The translations under genes and the position numbers were made by a program. The notes below the pieces were generated by a model. That model worked only from the letters and a program-made list of their open reading frames with translations, had not been told where the DNA came from and did not search any database. From Mytilus edulis (lineage: Eukaryota; Mollusca; Bivalvia; Mytilida; Mytilidae), in assembly GCF_963676685.1 (NCBI RefSeq), contig NC_092349.1, positions 79,558,604-79,622,603 of the forward strand: a stretch of 64,000 bases of DNA, given 5' to 3'. This document shows positions 12,801 to 27,800 of the stretch, piece after piece; within the stretch, counting starts at the first letter, position 1; each line of letters begins with the position of its first letter.

Positions 12801-15800
12801 AAGGGAACCATGCACATTAACTGTTCAACATTGATCCAATTATAAAGAAAGCGTCATGTGTAAGCCTTATGTCGATAGTTTGGTTGTGATGATACGACAC
12901 CAGAAATGGACATGTAAATTAGGGATCTCCTACAACGTAAAATGGTCTACATTATTTACTTTAATTACAGGTGCTTCAAGTTTACTTACCTGATGTCGGT
13001 ATTACTGATCTGGGAGAAATATCAACTTTTGGGTATTACTTTAGACGAACGTCATTTTTTGAGATGTTTGAGAACGATATACCCGGCAGGCTGGCAAGAT
13101 ATCCTAACGAGGTATAATATTAGTTCTTTATATTACTATGATTTACTTCATGGACGTAATAACTGTTTCATGTTTTGTTTACGAAGAAAACTTGAGTATG
13201 TTTTGGCTTTAAGTTAGATTGGTGTCTTTGATGTGTTTTCTGTTTCTGTTTTTTGTTTTTTGTTGTTTTTGTCTGTTTTCGCTCAGCACAATGACATATG
13301 ATTTATCTCGCTGAGTTAAGCTCGTCTGAATACTGTATTCTCCTTTGTTTGTTTGTTTGTTTGTTTGTTGATATAAGGGGAAAATGTATGCGAATAAATG
13401 AACAGTTTGGGTTAGTTTTGTTTCTTTTTGCAGAGCACAATGTGATATGACTTATCTCGCTGACTTCAGGTCGTTTCAATATTGTATTCTCCTTTTGAAA
13501 AAAAAATAGTCACAGAAAATGTTCATTAAATAAGAATCAACATCACGGATGATAATTAACATTAATATCTTGCTGTTTAGATAATTTTTGTACTATTTAG
13601 GACATACAATGTGAAAATCATCTAAAATATGCGTGATTAATACGTGCTTTGCAAGAGCACCTATGCTCATTCCGAATTTGTGGTGGGTGTCGTCTTGCTT
13701 CAGATTTTTTGACTAAAGTTTTAAGTATCGTTGCTAGAACTTTTTTACGTTTCTGATTGGCATTGTGTCGTGCTTTTTTTATCGACTTGTGAATTATTGT
13801 GTCATCTTTGGAACCTTCACACGTTTTACTTGTGTATTATGTGTAACTATACTAGGTTAACATCAACAAATCAATAGTATCAATACAACAGAATAATGAT
13901 TCAACAAATATCAACAGCCACAATAACAATAAATGATTGATTGTTCGTTATTTAATGTCCAGTGGCAAATATTTCATGCATGTTCCGGACGACAATAACA
14001 ATAACAATGATAATATAATCATAATAATATGGTAACTGTTTTTGGCATACGATTTGGCATGTGTGAGTTTCTATTTGTACATGTATGTCGTCAGATTGTC
14101 AATCAAATATACGGTTAAGTGTTGACAAAACACTTTCGAAAAATATGTAAGCTAAGAGATGTAATGTGTAATGAACGGACAATACTTGTTTTATGTTTTC
14201 TATGACACAGTATTTTCATCAAACATGTTTATGCTTTAGGGTTATATCAACATTGACACTCCAGGTGGAGATGGTAAATCGTTCACATACGTGTCAGACA
14301 GACCAAAGACATGGAAGAACGAGACAGATATATGGGCTCACGGATTCTGGTAAGAGGCATTCAACAATCGTGCATGTTCATGTACTCAGATATTTATCAA
14401 AAGATGATCACCTTTAAAAGTTCTTAAAATAATCTTTCATTTCTTTAATTGAAAAAAAAGAAGAATATGAAAAGGGTGGGAAAGGACGCAATTTAATAGT
14501 TACTCAAGTTGAAAGGAAAAAACAAAGATTACATGTATTCTAAAGGTAATACATGGCTTGGCTATTCCGTTCAGCCCCTTGTGATACTAATACTTACACG
14601 TGTTTAATATGTAAGCTTAGTCCAAAGACCGTACTTAATTTAGATTATTCAAATTGTTCGCATGCAAATCAAATGATATTCTAATTTTTAATGGTATTTT
14701 CAACTTTTATTTACCGCAATGAGAAAAAGAATCTAAAAACAAACTCCATAGCTTACAAATAACGGAACGGAAAACTGGGAACTAAAAAAATACGCACATT
14801 GCATTAGGCAAACTTTAGTTAAAATCAACAGCCTTACGTGACTCGCGATCATTTGGAGCTTGTCCTATTTGTGTCGTTGGGTTGGGTTGATGTCTCAAAT
14901 AGAGTAAGACCCTTCAACTGTCTGCAACTTAAACTGGCTGACAAAGTATAGAACTAACTACATTAGAGTGTATAACGTTACTAATATTCATCCATAACGT
15001 GACATAAGTTAATCTTAATTGATTTGTACATGTATATAATTATCAAATATTATGCTATGTGTTTTTATATTCAAAAATCGTCATATTCATTCCAATTGCA
15101 TGCTTATTTCAGAGATAACAATCATAATTTTAAGTTATTATTATGCATTAGTCTTTTTATGTTGTATAGATTAAGGGCACATTAAGACTATGTTTTGTTG
15201 CAAAAAATATATGCACATATTTGTTTTACAGGTATTGGGGTTGGGCTGATAGAAGTTACAAAGTTACAGAGCTGGACGCGGAAAAGAAATCTGTCGTAGT
15301 TTCGGACAAAGTTATGTATGGAATAAGAAAAGGTAAGGATATATGTTTATTGAAAGATGTCTTCCCAATTTAGTCAAATTAGCCAATGGTTGTTTATATC
15401 GTGTACACACAACGTTAGCAAATAACACTTACAGAAATGTCCATTTCGTATCTACGAAGTCAAAGTTCATACACGTAGTTTCTCATGATCTGTATATTTT
15501 AGGCTTTCAAACTATTTTGGAAACAATAAACTGTATTTTTTCTCATTGTTGAAGGTCGAACTAGTGCCTTTAGTAAGCAAAAAAACAACAAAAAACAGCC
15601 TAGCAGTGTATATTATTGTCTTATTTTTTAGGATATTATAATCATGCAAATCCTACCGATGGTGGTTACCACAAACAAGGAGGACACTTCAGATTTATAA
15701 ACGTATTATATGAACTTGATTCACCTGTAAGTATAAATAAAAAAGAAGATGTGGTATGATGGCCAATGAGACAACTCTCCACAAGAGACCATATGTCACA

Positions 15801-18800
15801 TAACTTAACAATTATAGGTCACCGTACGGCCTTCAACAATGAGCAAAGTCCATACCGCATAGTCAGCTATAAAAGGCCCCGAAATGATAATGTATTTACA
15901 ATTCAAACGAAGAAACTAACGACCTAATATTAGTACAAAAAATTAACGAAAATCAAATAGATTTGATTTACCATGACTTTCTGTCCATAACTAACTGCAT
16001 TCAGTAATCAAAATGCATGCATGTAAATAAGTTACGTCAATGCTAAAAACAAGATGTTGGGCATGCGTCAAAGGAACAGCAACCAAGAGACATCAAAATA
16101 CCAAACACCTTATAAATTAAGCTAAAATTGCTCCGATGCTACAACGATGTTTGTATATTAAATAGACATTACAGTTATCAAAGACATGGTACTGTTGGTG
16201 TATGTCTCATTTATGGGCATTATATTTTCTGGTCTGTGCGTCCGTTCGTTTTTCTGTGCCGATTCAGGTTATAGTTTTTGGTTAACGTTTTCGGTCAAGG
16301 CAGTTTTATAGAAAGTTGAAGTCCTATCAACTTAAAACTTATTACACACGTTCCTTATGATATAATCTTACTAGTTTGACACAGTTTCACGGTCCACTTA
16401 ACATAGACAGTGACAGTGCGATTGGGCCATCCGTGTACTATGGACACATTCTTGATTTTTTTATAAGATGCCAATATACTACATGTTTACTTGTAAAAGA
16501 TCTGGTTCAAAACTCAGCGCATACATTAGATAGATTAAAGATTGAATAAACTTTGGGCAGACCTTATATACCAGCTCTTTCGTAAAAGGGCGTTGAATGG
16601 TTTGATATGAACATATATACAGTCTGTCAATGCCAACATTAAAAATATTCATGATTGCTTGTCGTCCCAATATACTGAATTGGCTTTTGAAATTAATTCG
16701 GTTTAAAGATACTTTTCGGAGTCAAAAGTACATGAAATGGAAACTAATGTACGTTATATTGAAGAATAAATTGTATATCATTACAAGTTTGGAGAGAAAA
16801 AAACACATTCCTGTCTGAAAATTACTGGGTTTTTCAACCTACAATTAAATTCTTACAACTTACAATAGTACATTTCGCTAGAAAATCTTGAGTCGAAGAA
16901 GGCAGATAATTTTACAACTAGAGAAAGAGAAAATGTAAAAAAAATATTGCATGAATTTTAAACGTGGGTAATGAAAACCCTAGGTAATATTGTAGGTAAT
17001 ACCCTTAGATCGTGGAAAAATAAACAAATCTGATTTCTCATGATATCTAATAACACGGATTCAACAATTAATTCTGTATGATTGTATTTCATTCTTTGTA
17101 TAGGGTGAATTTTTTGTGGATAGGATAAACCAGATACTATACGTATGGCCATACAAAACTTCTAAGTATGTGTTTGGTGACGTCATACAGACATCAATAA
17201 TTAATACATGTATCAAGTAAGTAATAACTATAAAATAGTCCAGAAGGAAAAATAAAAGGTGTTTTACGTTTTTTATGTAAAGAAATCATCGGCCATTTGT
17301 TTAAACACTTTCACCGTACCATAAAGACTTGTAAATTATTATATATAATGCGACTTTTACTTTTATGTTGTGGCAATGCTATCATTAGAATTCTTGTACT
17401 GACTTAACATATATCAAGCCTATAAAGTAATAAGAATACTACTATAACAAAACTGATTAATCAAAAAGCTAGACAAACTGAATTAAATAGAGATAATGTG
17501 GTGTTCCTATACCTATTATAAACGCAGAACACCGACAGAATATCTAATGTTTTCAGTAAAAGTTTTACATGTATATTGATTTGTTGACTTTTATAGTGTG
17601 TTCGTATGTTGTGCGGTAACACCACTGTCTGATGTTCGATGGCGGATTGAGCTATCACAAACATGTTCACCTCGCCACATTCCTTATGTGCCTGTCCCAA
17701 GTTAGGTGCCTGTTGTTCAGTTGTTGTCGTTGATTCATTATTACCAATTTGGTTTTCGTAAATTTTTCAGTTATAAATTATAAGCCTGTATGTTTTCCCC
17801 GAATGCATTGTTTCATATTGTCATGGCCTTTAATAACCGACTATTCGGTATGGACTTTTCTCCTTGTTGCTTTTAAATGCTTAAACTACATCCAATTCAT
17901 TTTAACTTTGGTTGACAGTTGTATCATTGTCAATTACACCACATCTTCTTATATATTAATATTGTACCATAATCACCTTCATTTGTGTAATTACAGCTTC
18001 CATTCATGTTAACCTTATGCGGCACTAATCTTATTTGTCTTAATCCAGGTTTTTTTTCATTTTTGTTATACAAAAAAAAATCATGTTATATGTATCTAGG
18101 ATATATTTGGTCCTCTCTCTGTATCGTTGCTGTCTTATTGAATTTACCCCTTACTTTTATTCAGTAGTAAAAAAATGCAGTATAAATCGTACAAAAACCT
18201 GCTGTTGTGACAGTCTTAAGTTTGTTTTCGTCAATCGTTGAACTTGTAGATCATAAACTTATAGATCTGTGTTGTTGTTTGTTTTGCAGAATAAGCGATT
18301 ATTCTTCAAACATACTATTAAAAGGATTTACGGTTGAAGCCTGTCGAAAACACGGAATAGAAGCGAAAAGGGTTGAAAATGTAGTGTTTTCTGAATTAAA
18401 GATTCAAAACTTAGGTAAATATTGTACAAGGAAATGTACATACATGTACATTTGCAGGGTTAGTTATTTATTTCAAATTATGTCATAAGTGGGTTTTTTT
18501 TATAAATCCAATCATTAACATTTAAAAACTTAAATGAGGTAAGGTTATCTTCCAAAAATGGCTATGGCATTTTGATTTCAATTTTGAGAGTTAAACGGTC
18601 GCATTGTGGAATGACAGATAAGTTGCATTTTTAGTCAGAGTAAAACTTGTGTAATGTATAATTTCATTACTCGTTTTACATGTAATTACAGGCTCATATG
18701 GTATAGTAGCTGATGGTAAACAAGTAAAGATTGACCGATGTGAGATTAAGAACACAGATGGTGGGATCGATATATCAGGTTAGAAAAGTCATAAGGGAGT

Positions 18801-21800
18801 TAACTCTTGAAAACCAACTGAACATTTTAATCAGATTCTATCAGTAAAGAGAAATCAATCTTCTTAATGATCAAGAAAGTGTTTGTTAAACTGCTATATA
18901 CCTAATAAATCATTCATTATGAGGTTCGAAATTCTTGAAAATTTTATATTTTATATTTTTGTGAACAGGTCAAAGTTCCTATTTTGTAAAAAGAAATAAT
19001 GAAAATTAAACGGGCTAAATCTGTTTTAGACGAAGTGTTTAGTAACCCCTTAAGGGTTTCAGATTTTATAAGAATACAATATTTTGGTAACAACTTCATA
19101 AAGTCCAGAATAGCAGTAAATCAAACTTATATATATTTCTGGATTTTTAATAGGTGGAATTCGCAAAACATTGACACCATCAGGTCATGTGATCTCAAAT
19201 AATGTCATATCAAAGTTTGGAAGAGTCGGTTATGTCGGAAGTGACGGTGTCAACCTTAGAGGAGTTGGTATACATATTCATCATAATACTTTTGACACAG
19301 GATCCTACACAGGAATTCACTGGGCGGTACGTATACGTATTATTTGCGTGTGTGCTGAAGTTTGTATCTCTCGTTCAAATTAAAGGTTGGGAAAATATAT
19401 CTCTTTACCATGCATTCAATGCATATTCCATTAACAATTGTCTGACGTATAATTATACAAATTTCTTGAAAAGAACAATTATGAAATTTAAATATGATAA
19501 CAAATTAGCAACATCTGCGATATCGACACTTTCCGTTTTAAATTCCCCTTGTAGTTCGTTATTTTGTTATTTTACTTTTACTTACAATGATTTAGCGAAC
19601 ATACATGTAGTTAAAACCAAAGTAGAGACAACTAACTGCATGTGCTTTTATTCTATACTCATCAATATGGATGCGGCATGAAAGATAATTCACGTTTTTG
19701 AAAAAAAAGTTAAAGGATATTTTGCTTGTTTCGATATTTCAGGGAAATGACCATACGTTTGAATATAACCACCTCTTTAAGATGTGTACTACAGCCAGTG
19801 ATTGTGGTGCTTTTATGGCAGGCCGGGAATGGACATGGGTTAGTACTTCCATTTTTTCTTTTAAGAAGAAGAGGACTGAAAGACACCAGAGGGACAGTAA
19901 AACTCATTAATCTAAAATTAACTGACAAGCCATAGATGTCGTGCCCTAAGCTGATATGAAAGTATTTGTATACGTACAGTGTATTTCTTTCTGCATAGGT
20001 CTGTCAACATTGACACACTTGGATAGTTAATGAAAAAAAAATACATGTAAACTTGCAGGGAACGGGTCGTTATAGTGAATATTTCGTGACTTGCAAACTC
20101 ATGTATTCAATTTCAAAATAAAAGTCAGCATTTTCTATTTGGTAAAAATGTTTTTCGTGGTCCACAGCTTGTATATGAGGTGACAGTATATTCATGTATT
20201 TACGAATGGTGGGTTAATTTCTTATTATTTGCGAATAGTAAGTTTTAAATATAAGAAGATGTGATTTGATTGTCAATGAGATTATCACCAACTAAATACC
20301 ACCGTGACATAGACATTAACAATTACAGTACACCGTACGGCCTTCAACAATGAGTAACATTCATAATGCATAGTCAGCTATACAAAAGCCTTCAGATGGA
20401 GAATGTAAACCAATATAGTACATAAAGGTTATTGTATATATTGAATCTAAAAAACACTTGCATAGAGTACTGATGAGAGTTAATAATTACGGCATACGAA
20501 ACGTAACCACTGTTAATAACATACATCGCCGTGGCCTTTATTTCATGTATGCTAAATGGAATAATCCCTTTATTTGTATCTGATGCAGAGAGGAAACCAG
20601 ATAAGGTCCAATTACATCCATGGTACAAAAGGTACAATACCTGGCGCTGACACCCGAGGGATAATGTTGGATGACCAGTTATCTGGAGTACATATTGAAC
20701 ACAATGTTTTTGTTAATGCAAGTATTATTAATCAATATTGCAAAAGTAAACAAGAAAAATAAAAGGGTTTGGTTATACAAAATGTATAAGGGAGGGTATA
20801 CATGAGGGTCCTTCGTTTCTGTAATCTTTATTTTTGTACGCCATTTTTCTCCATTCTTAATAATTTTTGTATAATATTCTTTATTCTCTATTTCTCTATT
20901 CATATTTTTACCTACTTTTCAATATGTTGTAGACCCTCATCCACAACCTCAGAAAGGTGTTTGATATGTTTATGTTTAATGCAAATAAGAAGTGTCATTG
21001 CAAATAATCCATTGTTATATCCTGATATGTGATACATGAATATGTCAGTATTGATGCAAAAAAGATATAGAAGAAATGGACGATATTTTAGACATTACCA
21101 TACATACAGTCAAGAAGTAAAGATAATTTAAGTTTTGAGATCAAGAACTAAATTTTAAAGAAGTAAAAGAGTTTTAGTGAATAATTATAGTTCATATATC
21201 CTTTGGACCTGGAATTATTGATAAAGCAGTAAGGAGAATGATAATGTATGTTTTTTTTAATGAAAAACATTTAAATCAAAATCTATTTAATATTAATAAA
21301 TCAATTATTAAGTATTAATTTTCAACTTTCTGGTCCATGATCATATTGTCTATCTCAGTCGTTCAGTATCTATAACTGTCCCAATTTTTTTTCAATAATT
21401 ATGTGATATTTTTATGCGAAAAAGGGACATTTATATAGAAACCGTGTTCGTTCATAGGAAAGGAATATTTTCTTACATACAATTTCTCATGTGATGCATT
21501 GCGTTAATTATTATTTTGATATATATATTATATATATTAGAATGACGTTCACTGTAACATCGGAGGAGGACGAGACACTATAGTCAGGTCAAACATATTC
21601 TATAATGCTTCCAAGTATTCTATGCAGTTTGATTCCAGAGGGAAATTTGGAGGAGGACATACACGACGTACATTATTGGTATTGCTCAAGGTAACTTTTG
21701 AGATTGTACATTTTGTACCACCATTATCGTTAATATCATTACCTGACTAATTATTAATGTAAGTAAAAATTAAACGCTTCCAATGTGTAGTCAAAGGGGT

Positions 21801-24800
21801 TCGATAAATTGCTCCAGAGACCATAGCAAGTTATGATAAAATGTAGAATCACAGAAATACTGAACTCCGAGGAAAATTCAAAACGGAAATGGTAAAATCA
21901 AAACCATAAACACATCAAACGAATGGATAAGAACTGTCATATAACTGACTTTACTAAAACATTTTCTTATGTAGAAAAACGTGGATCGAACCTGGTTTTA
22001 TAGCTAGTTAAAAGAGGGACGAAAGATACCAAAGGGACAGTCAAACTCATAAATCTAAATAAACTGACAACGCCATGGCTAAAAATGAAAAAGACACTAA
22101 ACTTCTCACTTGTATGCCAGTCTTATAAAATTCCATATTGCGTAAAAAACGCTTCAACAGACTTAATGGCATAGGTGAAAGCGAATGTGTATGAATACTG
22201 GAAAACTCAAGGAGCTTAATAACTTAAGGGCACTGAAGATAATAATATAATCCAACTAAGGTTAACTTTGCCTTATTGGGATAGGAACCACATTTTTAAA
22301 GTTTTTTAAGTGTAACAACGTAATAGTAAAGACATTATGTCTTAAATATTACCATGTAGTTAATGGCTCCTTTTGAATGCCTATATCGAATGTCTGGTTT
22401 CACATTTGCGTTTGTAATAATATCGTACAGTAAAGTAATGGGAAATTCACATAGCTATCATCTGATTTGGTCTAGCTTGTTTACAAAAATGTCACTATGG
22501 CAACGGAAAATTATATTTATTTTTAGCACTGTTTTTAAACCGAACACTTTTTACTTCACGTTTATATTTGAATGTTTCCCAATTCAATTGAGCAAACATA
22601 ACATACGTTATTCTGTGCACGACGAAGGATTAATTTTTTTCAGATTGAAGTGTTTATAGAAACACGTATTGTAAACATCATTGTTATCATTTTCGGTTCA
22701 TTGTTTAACAAGATGTTATAAGTGTTACAATATCAATTTATTTATATACAATTTCAGAGAGTACCATATCAAAATGAGTTATGGACAAAAAGGTATCCAG
22801 AACTTGCCTCAATACTGAACAGTACTAGTAGCCCTGGTAATCCAGAAAGTAAGAAAAATGGATTTACAATTATTAGTAGTTAACATATTTTGTGTAAAGA
22901 TGTAAATATCAGTGGAAATACACCTACTTTATGTAATTGTATTAATTCCGAATACATTTATGGACCCATTTCCCATTTTATAACAGCAGATCTTAACATC
23001 GTTCAAGACCTAGAGTTAAAATCATGCCTCAGTAAAGGACCTAAATATTGTCCCCCGTCAATTATCAATTGGAATGAGTGTCGTAATACCATCCACGACC
23101 TACTCCGTACTTACTGTTTGAAATGGATAAAACGGAAAAAAGCTGTAAAAACATCTTTGGACTCTTTTTTTAATTTAGTAATGAACATAAATGATATACG
23201 TATTCAACATTTTAAAGAACATTTTACTATTAACAATAACCACAATAAACCTATTTCTCGTATCAAACATAAACTAAAAGAACTAGCCAAGGAATTTGTT
23301 TTTGTCCCGGCCGATAAAGCTTCCAATAAAATTATTATTGTTTGAAGTAAACTTGACATTGAGGTTTTGAAATAAGAAATCAACAATTCACAAACATTCC
23401 AACTGAGTCCATTTTCAGAAAACGACATCTGTAACAAACATAAACTTTTAGCTACTGCTTTGAAAGCAGAACCAAATACAATGAAAGTCCCAACTATGTA
23501 TTGGCTTCCGAAACTACACAAAACACCTTACAAATATAGATTTATTTCGTCTTCAAACCATTGTTCCACTACTAAATTATCAATTCTTCTTACCAGTACA
23601 CTTGGTACAATCAAAAACCTGATAATAAATTGTTCAAAAAAGGTCTTCGAAAATAGTGGAATTAATGACTTTTGGAGTGTCAAGAACTCGTTGGAAGTAC
23701 TTGATAAATTGCATGCTTATATTGGTGATTTTGAATCTGTTCAAAGTTTTGATTTTTCTACCCTATATACCACATTGCCGCACATTCTCATTAAGAAAAA
23801 ATTCACACACCTTATTAAATGGGCATTTAAAAAGTCGGAATGTGAATATATATGTTCAAACTCTTTAGGTCATATTTAGTAGCAATAAACAAAAAAACTA
23901 TGTCAATTGGACATTCTTTGATACTATATCTGCCCTTGAATTTTTAGTAGATAACATTTTTGTTCGCTTTGGAGATTCCGTATATCGTCAGGTTATCGGA
24001 ATTCCAGTGGGGACTAGCTGTGCACCACGTATTTCGGACCTGTTTTTGAATTGCTAGGAGTTACAATTTATGACAAAAATCAGCAAAAACCCAACGAAAC
24101 AACATCTGATAAACAAATTTAATAATACTTTTAGATATTTGGATGATATTTTGGCTCTCAATAATGACAATTTCAGTATGTGTACTAAAGAAATTTATCC
24201 TGTTGAACTCACTTTAAATAAAGCTAATACTAACAATGACCACTGCCCTTTCCTCGATTTTGATATCTATATCACTAACGGAAAGCTTAATACTAAAATT
24301 TATGATGAAAGAGATAATTTTTATTTCCTATCCTTAATTATTCATTTTTAGATGGTGACGTTCCCTTGTCACGTTGTTTATATATCTCAACTTGAACGAT
24401 TCGCCCGTGTATGTAACAATGTTTTAGATTTTAACGAGAGAAATGTATGTATTACTGAAAAATTATTACACCAGGGTTTTCGATATCACAAACTAGTCAA
24501 AACATTTACTAAATTTTATCGTCGGTATAAGGACATCATTCGTAAACATAGCTCAACATGTAGACTTCTTATACGTTCAGGTATTTCACATCCAATTTTT
24601 TATGGAAATATTCTTTACAAAGCACAAAAGTGTCAGTATTCACCTCGGAAACTAACAAAACCTTTAAATAGACTTATCAAGAAGGGATATAGTTACGATA
24701 CTGTTGTCAGGTCATTAAAGATTGCATATGTTGGCGTTAATATTGATTCAATTATAGGGTCTTTGCATAGAAACTAAACACATTTATTCAAAAACCAGTT

Positions 24801-27800
24801 GTTGGCATAACACGGGTTATTTTTTTCTCATATATGTTATGATGGTATAATACTAACCCCTAACGGAAAGGATTGTGCCTGATATTCATATGATGAAATC
24901 ATAATCTTTCAATCAGTTTAATTGAGGTCTGGAGCTGGCATGTCAGTTAACTGCTAGTAGTCTGTTGTTATTTATGTACTATTGTCATTTTGTTTATTTT
25001 CTTTGGTTACATCTTCTGACATCACACTCGGACTTCTCTTGAACTGAATTTCAATGTGCGTATTGTTATGCATTTACTTTTCTACATTGGCTAGAGGTAT
25101 AGGGGGAGGATTGAGATCTCATAAACATGTTTAACCCCGCCGCATTTTTGCGCCTGTCCCAAGTCAGTAACCTCTGGCCTTTGTTAGTCTTGTATTATTT
25201 TAAATTTTAGTTTCTTGTGTACAATTTGAAATTTAGTATGGCGTTCATTATCACTTAACTAGTATATATTTATTTAGGACCCAGCTGAAGGACGCCTCCG
25301 GGTGCGGGAATTTCGACCTGTTGGTGACCTTCTGCTGTTGTCTTTTCTATGGTCGGGTTGTTGTCTCTTTGACACATTCTCATTTTCCATTCTCTATTTT
25401 ATTTAACTTGATGGATAGCAATGATTTGAAAGTTAAACTTTAGTAATGCAGTCAAAAGCAATTGATAAGGAAAGTACAACAAACATTTCTGTAGCGTTTT
25501 GCACTATGCAAGTATATTGGTCCCGATCTCGAAAACTATTGTAACATTAATCAACGTCTTTAAAGAGACCTTATTGCTGCTTTAGAATATGCGACACTTG
25601 ACCTAAATTTGACGTCATACAACAACCAATTTTCCTTTGTAGCGTCAAATTTTCTATTTCGCAATCAAAATATTATAGGAACCTTTGCTGTGTCAAGTGA
25701 CGGCGGAACAATAGCGATAATGTGCATCAAATGTTACTTTAAGACTTTTCGTTTCTTCCACATCATTTTAACTGTTTTTTTATTTTATTTGTGAATGCAT
25801 GCCATTTTCTTTACATACAGGTACATTTTATTTTATGTTACATCTACACTAATTTCTTCTTTAAATTTGCTCCTTCTTTGTTTTACAGATAATATTATTG
25901 TGAACAATGTGTTTTATTCCAAACATATAAAAGCAATAGATGGAAACAAATATGGATCTAACTGGTTCTTAGTGGCTGACAATATATATGTAAGCAACAT
26001 GCAACGTTTTAATTAGCTTTTTTGGGTATAAAAAAGTGTTAGTAAAAGCCAGTTATATAGCCACAAATTGAGACAACTATATAGTATACTGCTGTCAAAA
26101 ATTCAATTATCGATTGAGGAAAAAGAAATCCGGGTTACAAACTAAAACACAACAAATACAGACAAACGTTATAGTGTATGTTTTAGGGTGAAATAAGATT
26201 ATTTATTTTAAAAGAAGGTATACAGACTTCACCTTTTGACAAAACAGTAGACTGCAAACACGACAGAAGAGCCAACATTATTTGTGCAAAACAAAAATAT
26301 TTGACAAGAAAATGAAAGTCTGTCAAAAACAAAACGAAACAAAATCCCCACAATTACAGAAAATAAATTGCGTTAACTTCCAATTGTGTTTTTGTCCATC
26401 CGCCTTTTGCAACTGATTTTTATATTTCGTTCTTATGTTGTACTGTTATATCACTGTCCTAGGTTAGGGGAGGGTTAGGATCCCGCTTACATGTTTAACC
26501 TCGCCCCATTATGTATGTAGGTTAATTATAGTTGTTAAATTTTGTGTCATTTTGGTCTCTTGTGGAGAGTTGTCTCATTGGCAATCATACCACATTTTCT
26601 ATTTTATATTTACCATGTTGATCCTATTTCACAAATTTCGAAATATTAATCAGTCACTTTGGATGATTGACATTTGATCGTCAGATAACTCTCAATTTTG
26701 AAAATTACTTTTACTTGCAATTCGCATTAAAAATGATACACTCTAAACATCGGTGACGAATTTGAATGGTCACTAATTCATTATCCACCTACTAAAATTC
26801 TTAATGCATTTAAATGATTATTTTGTAGACACCTGTTAAAGAAAACTTCTATGCCCCAGCATATGGAAATTTTAGACTAATCTGCAGTTTGAGAGACGTC
26901 AAGATCAATGTCCCAGTGACAGCAAATGAAGTTGGACCCCGAGATACAGTGGGACCAATAGCAATTCGTATGTTTATATACAACTTATCATAATTCGTAT
27001 TTATATCTATAATTTACCATGCTTCGTATGTATATCTACAAGATATCATAATTCGTATGTAAATCTTCATATTGTCACAACAACAATTCTTAACTACATG
27101 ACTTTTTGTATGTGTATTGCATATTGTATAAAGAATCATAGTAAATAAGCAAATACTATTTATAGAAAAACAAATTATTGTTGGAAATTATTGTCAGAGA
27201 ATTGTTGTAAGTTATTGATTTTCTTTTAGAATAAATACGCGTTATTTGTGACATTTTAATTGTAGGACATATGTCAGCAGCACCAGGCTTTGCAGTAGGC
27301 ACTCCACAAGCACAGATAAGATGTCCACAAGCACTGCCACCAGTACAGCCACCGAGAAAACTCTATCTGCCAGATGGATCAGCACCTAACCATATCTATA
27401 GCGATGTTCCAAAGCAAGGTTTGTACTTTCTTAGAAAATATTTATAAATGAAATCAAGAAATGTAGTATAAGTATCCATGAAACCAGAGAAAACCATATG
27501 TGGATGTAAGCAAATGAACATCAACGTGCTATAGTACTATAATGCGAAGTTTATTCTCCGGAGAATACCTCATGTCGATAAAAAATTTTGCAGATATTTG
27601 AACATCGGTAATCTATTGCTCCTTCTTTCGTGTTATAAGTTCGTCGGTTTAAGTTTGTTACTCAGATTTGTTTTCTCTTATTCGATTTATGACTTTTGCT
27701 GTATACTACTGTTACCCTTATTTATAAAATATACAATTTGTATTCAAACTTATGAGGTGTTACATCTACTGTTATCATCATTGAAAAATAGAAACAGCAT

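Noticed and set aside
17104..17165. Shorter exon 9 ending at the GTATGT at 17166
   Set aside because: The phase would also fit, but the longer exon adds an in-frame beta rung that the family has at this point and uses a better donor (GTAAGT).
20589..20721. Exon 14 ending four bases later at a GT donor
   Set aside because: That leaves phase 1, while exon 15 can only begin in phase 0; the join would run into TGA.
22880..25405. A complete Penelope-like element with GIY-YIG nuclease
   Set aside because: No GIY-YIG motif was found after the reverse transcriptase, and the frames are broken, so only a relic is claimed.
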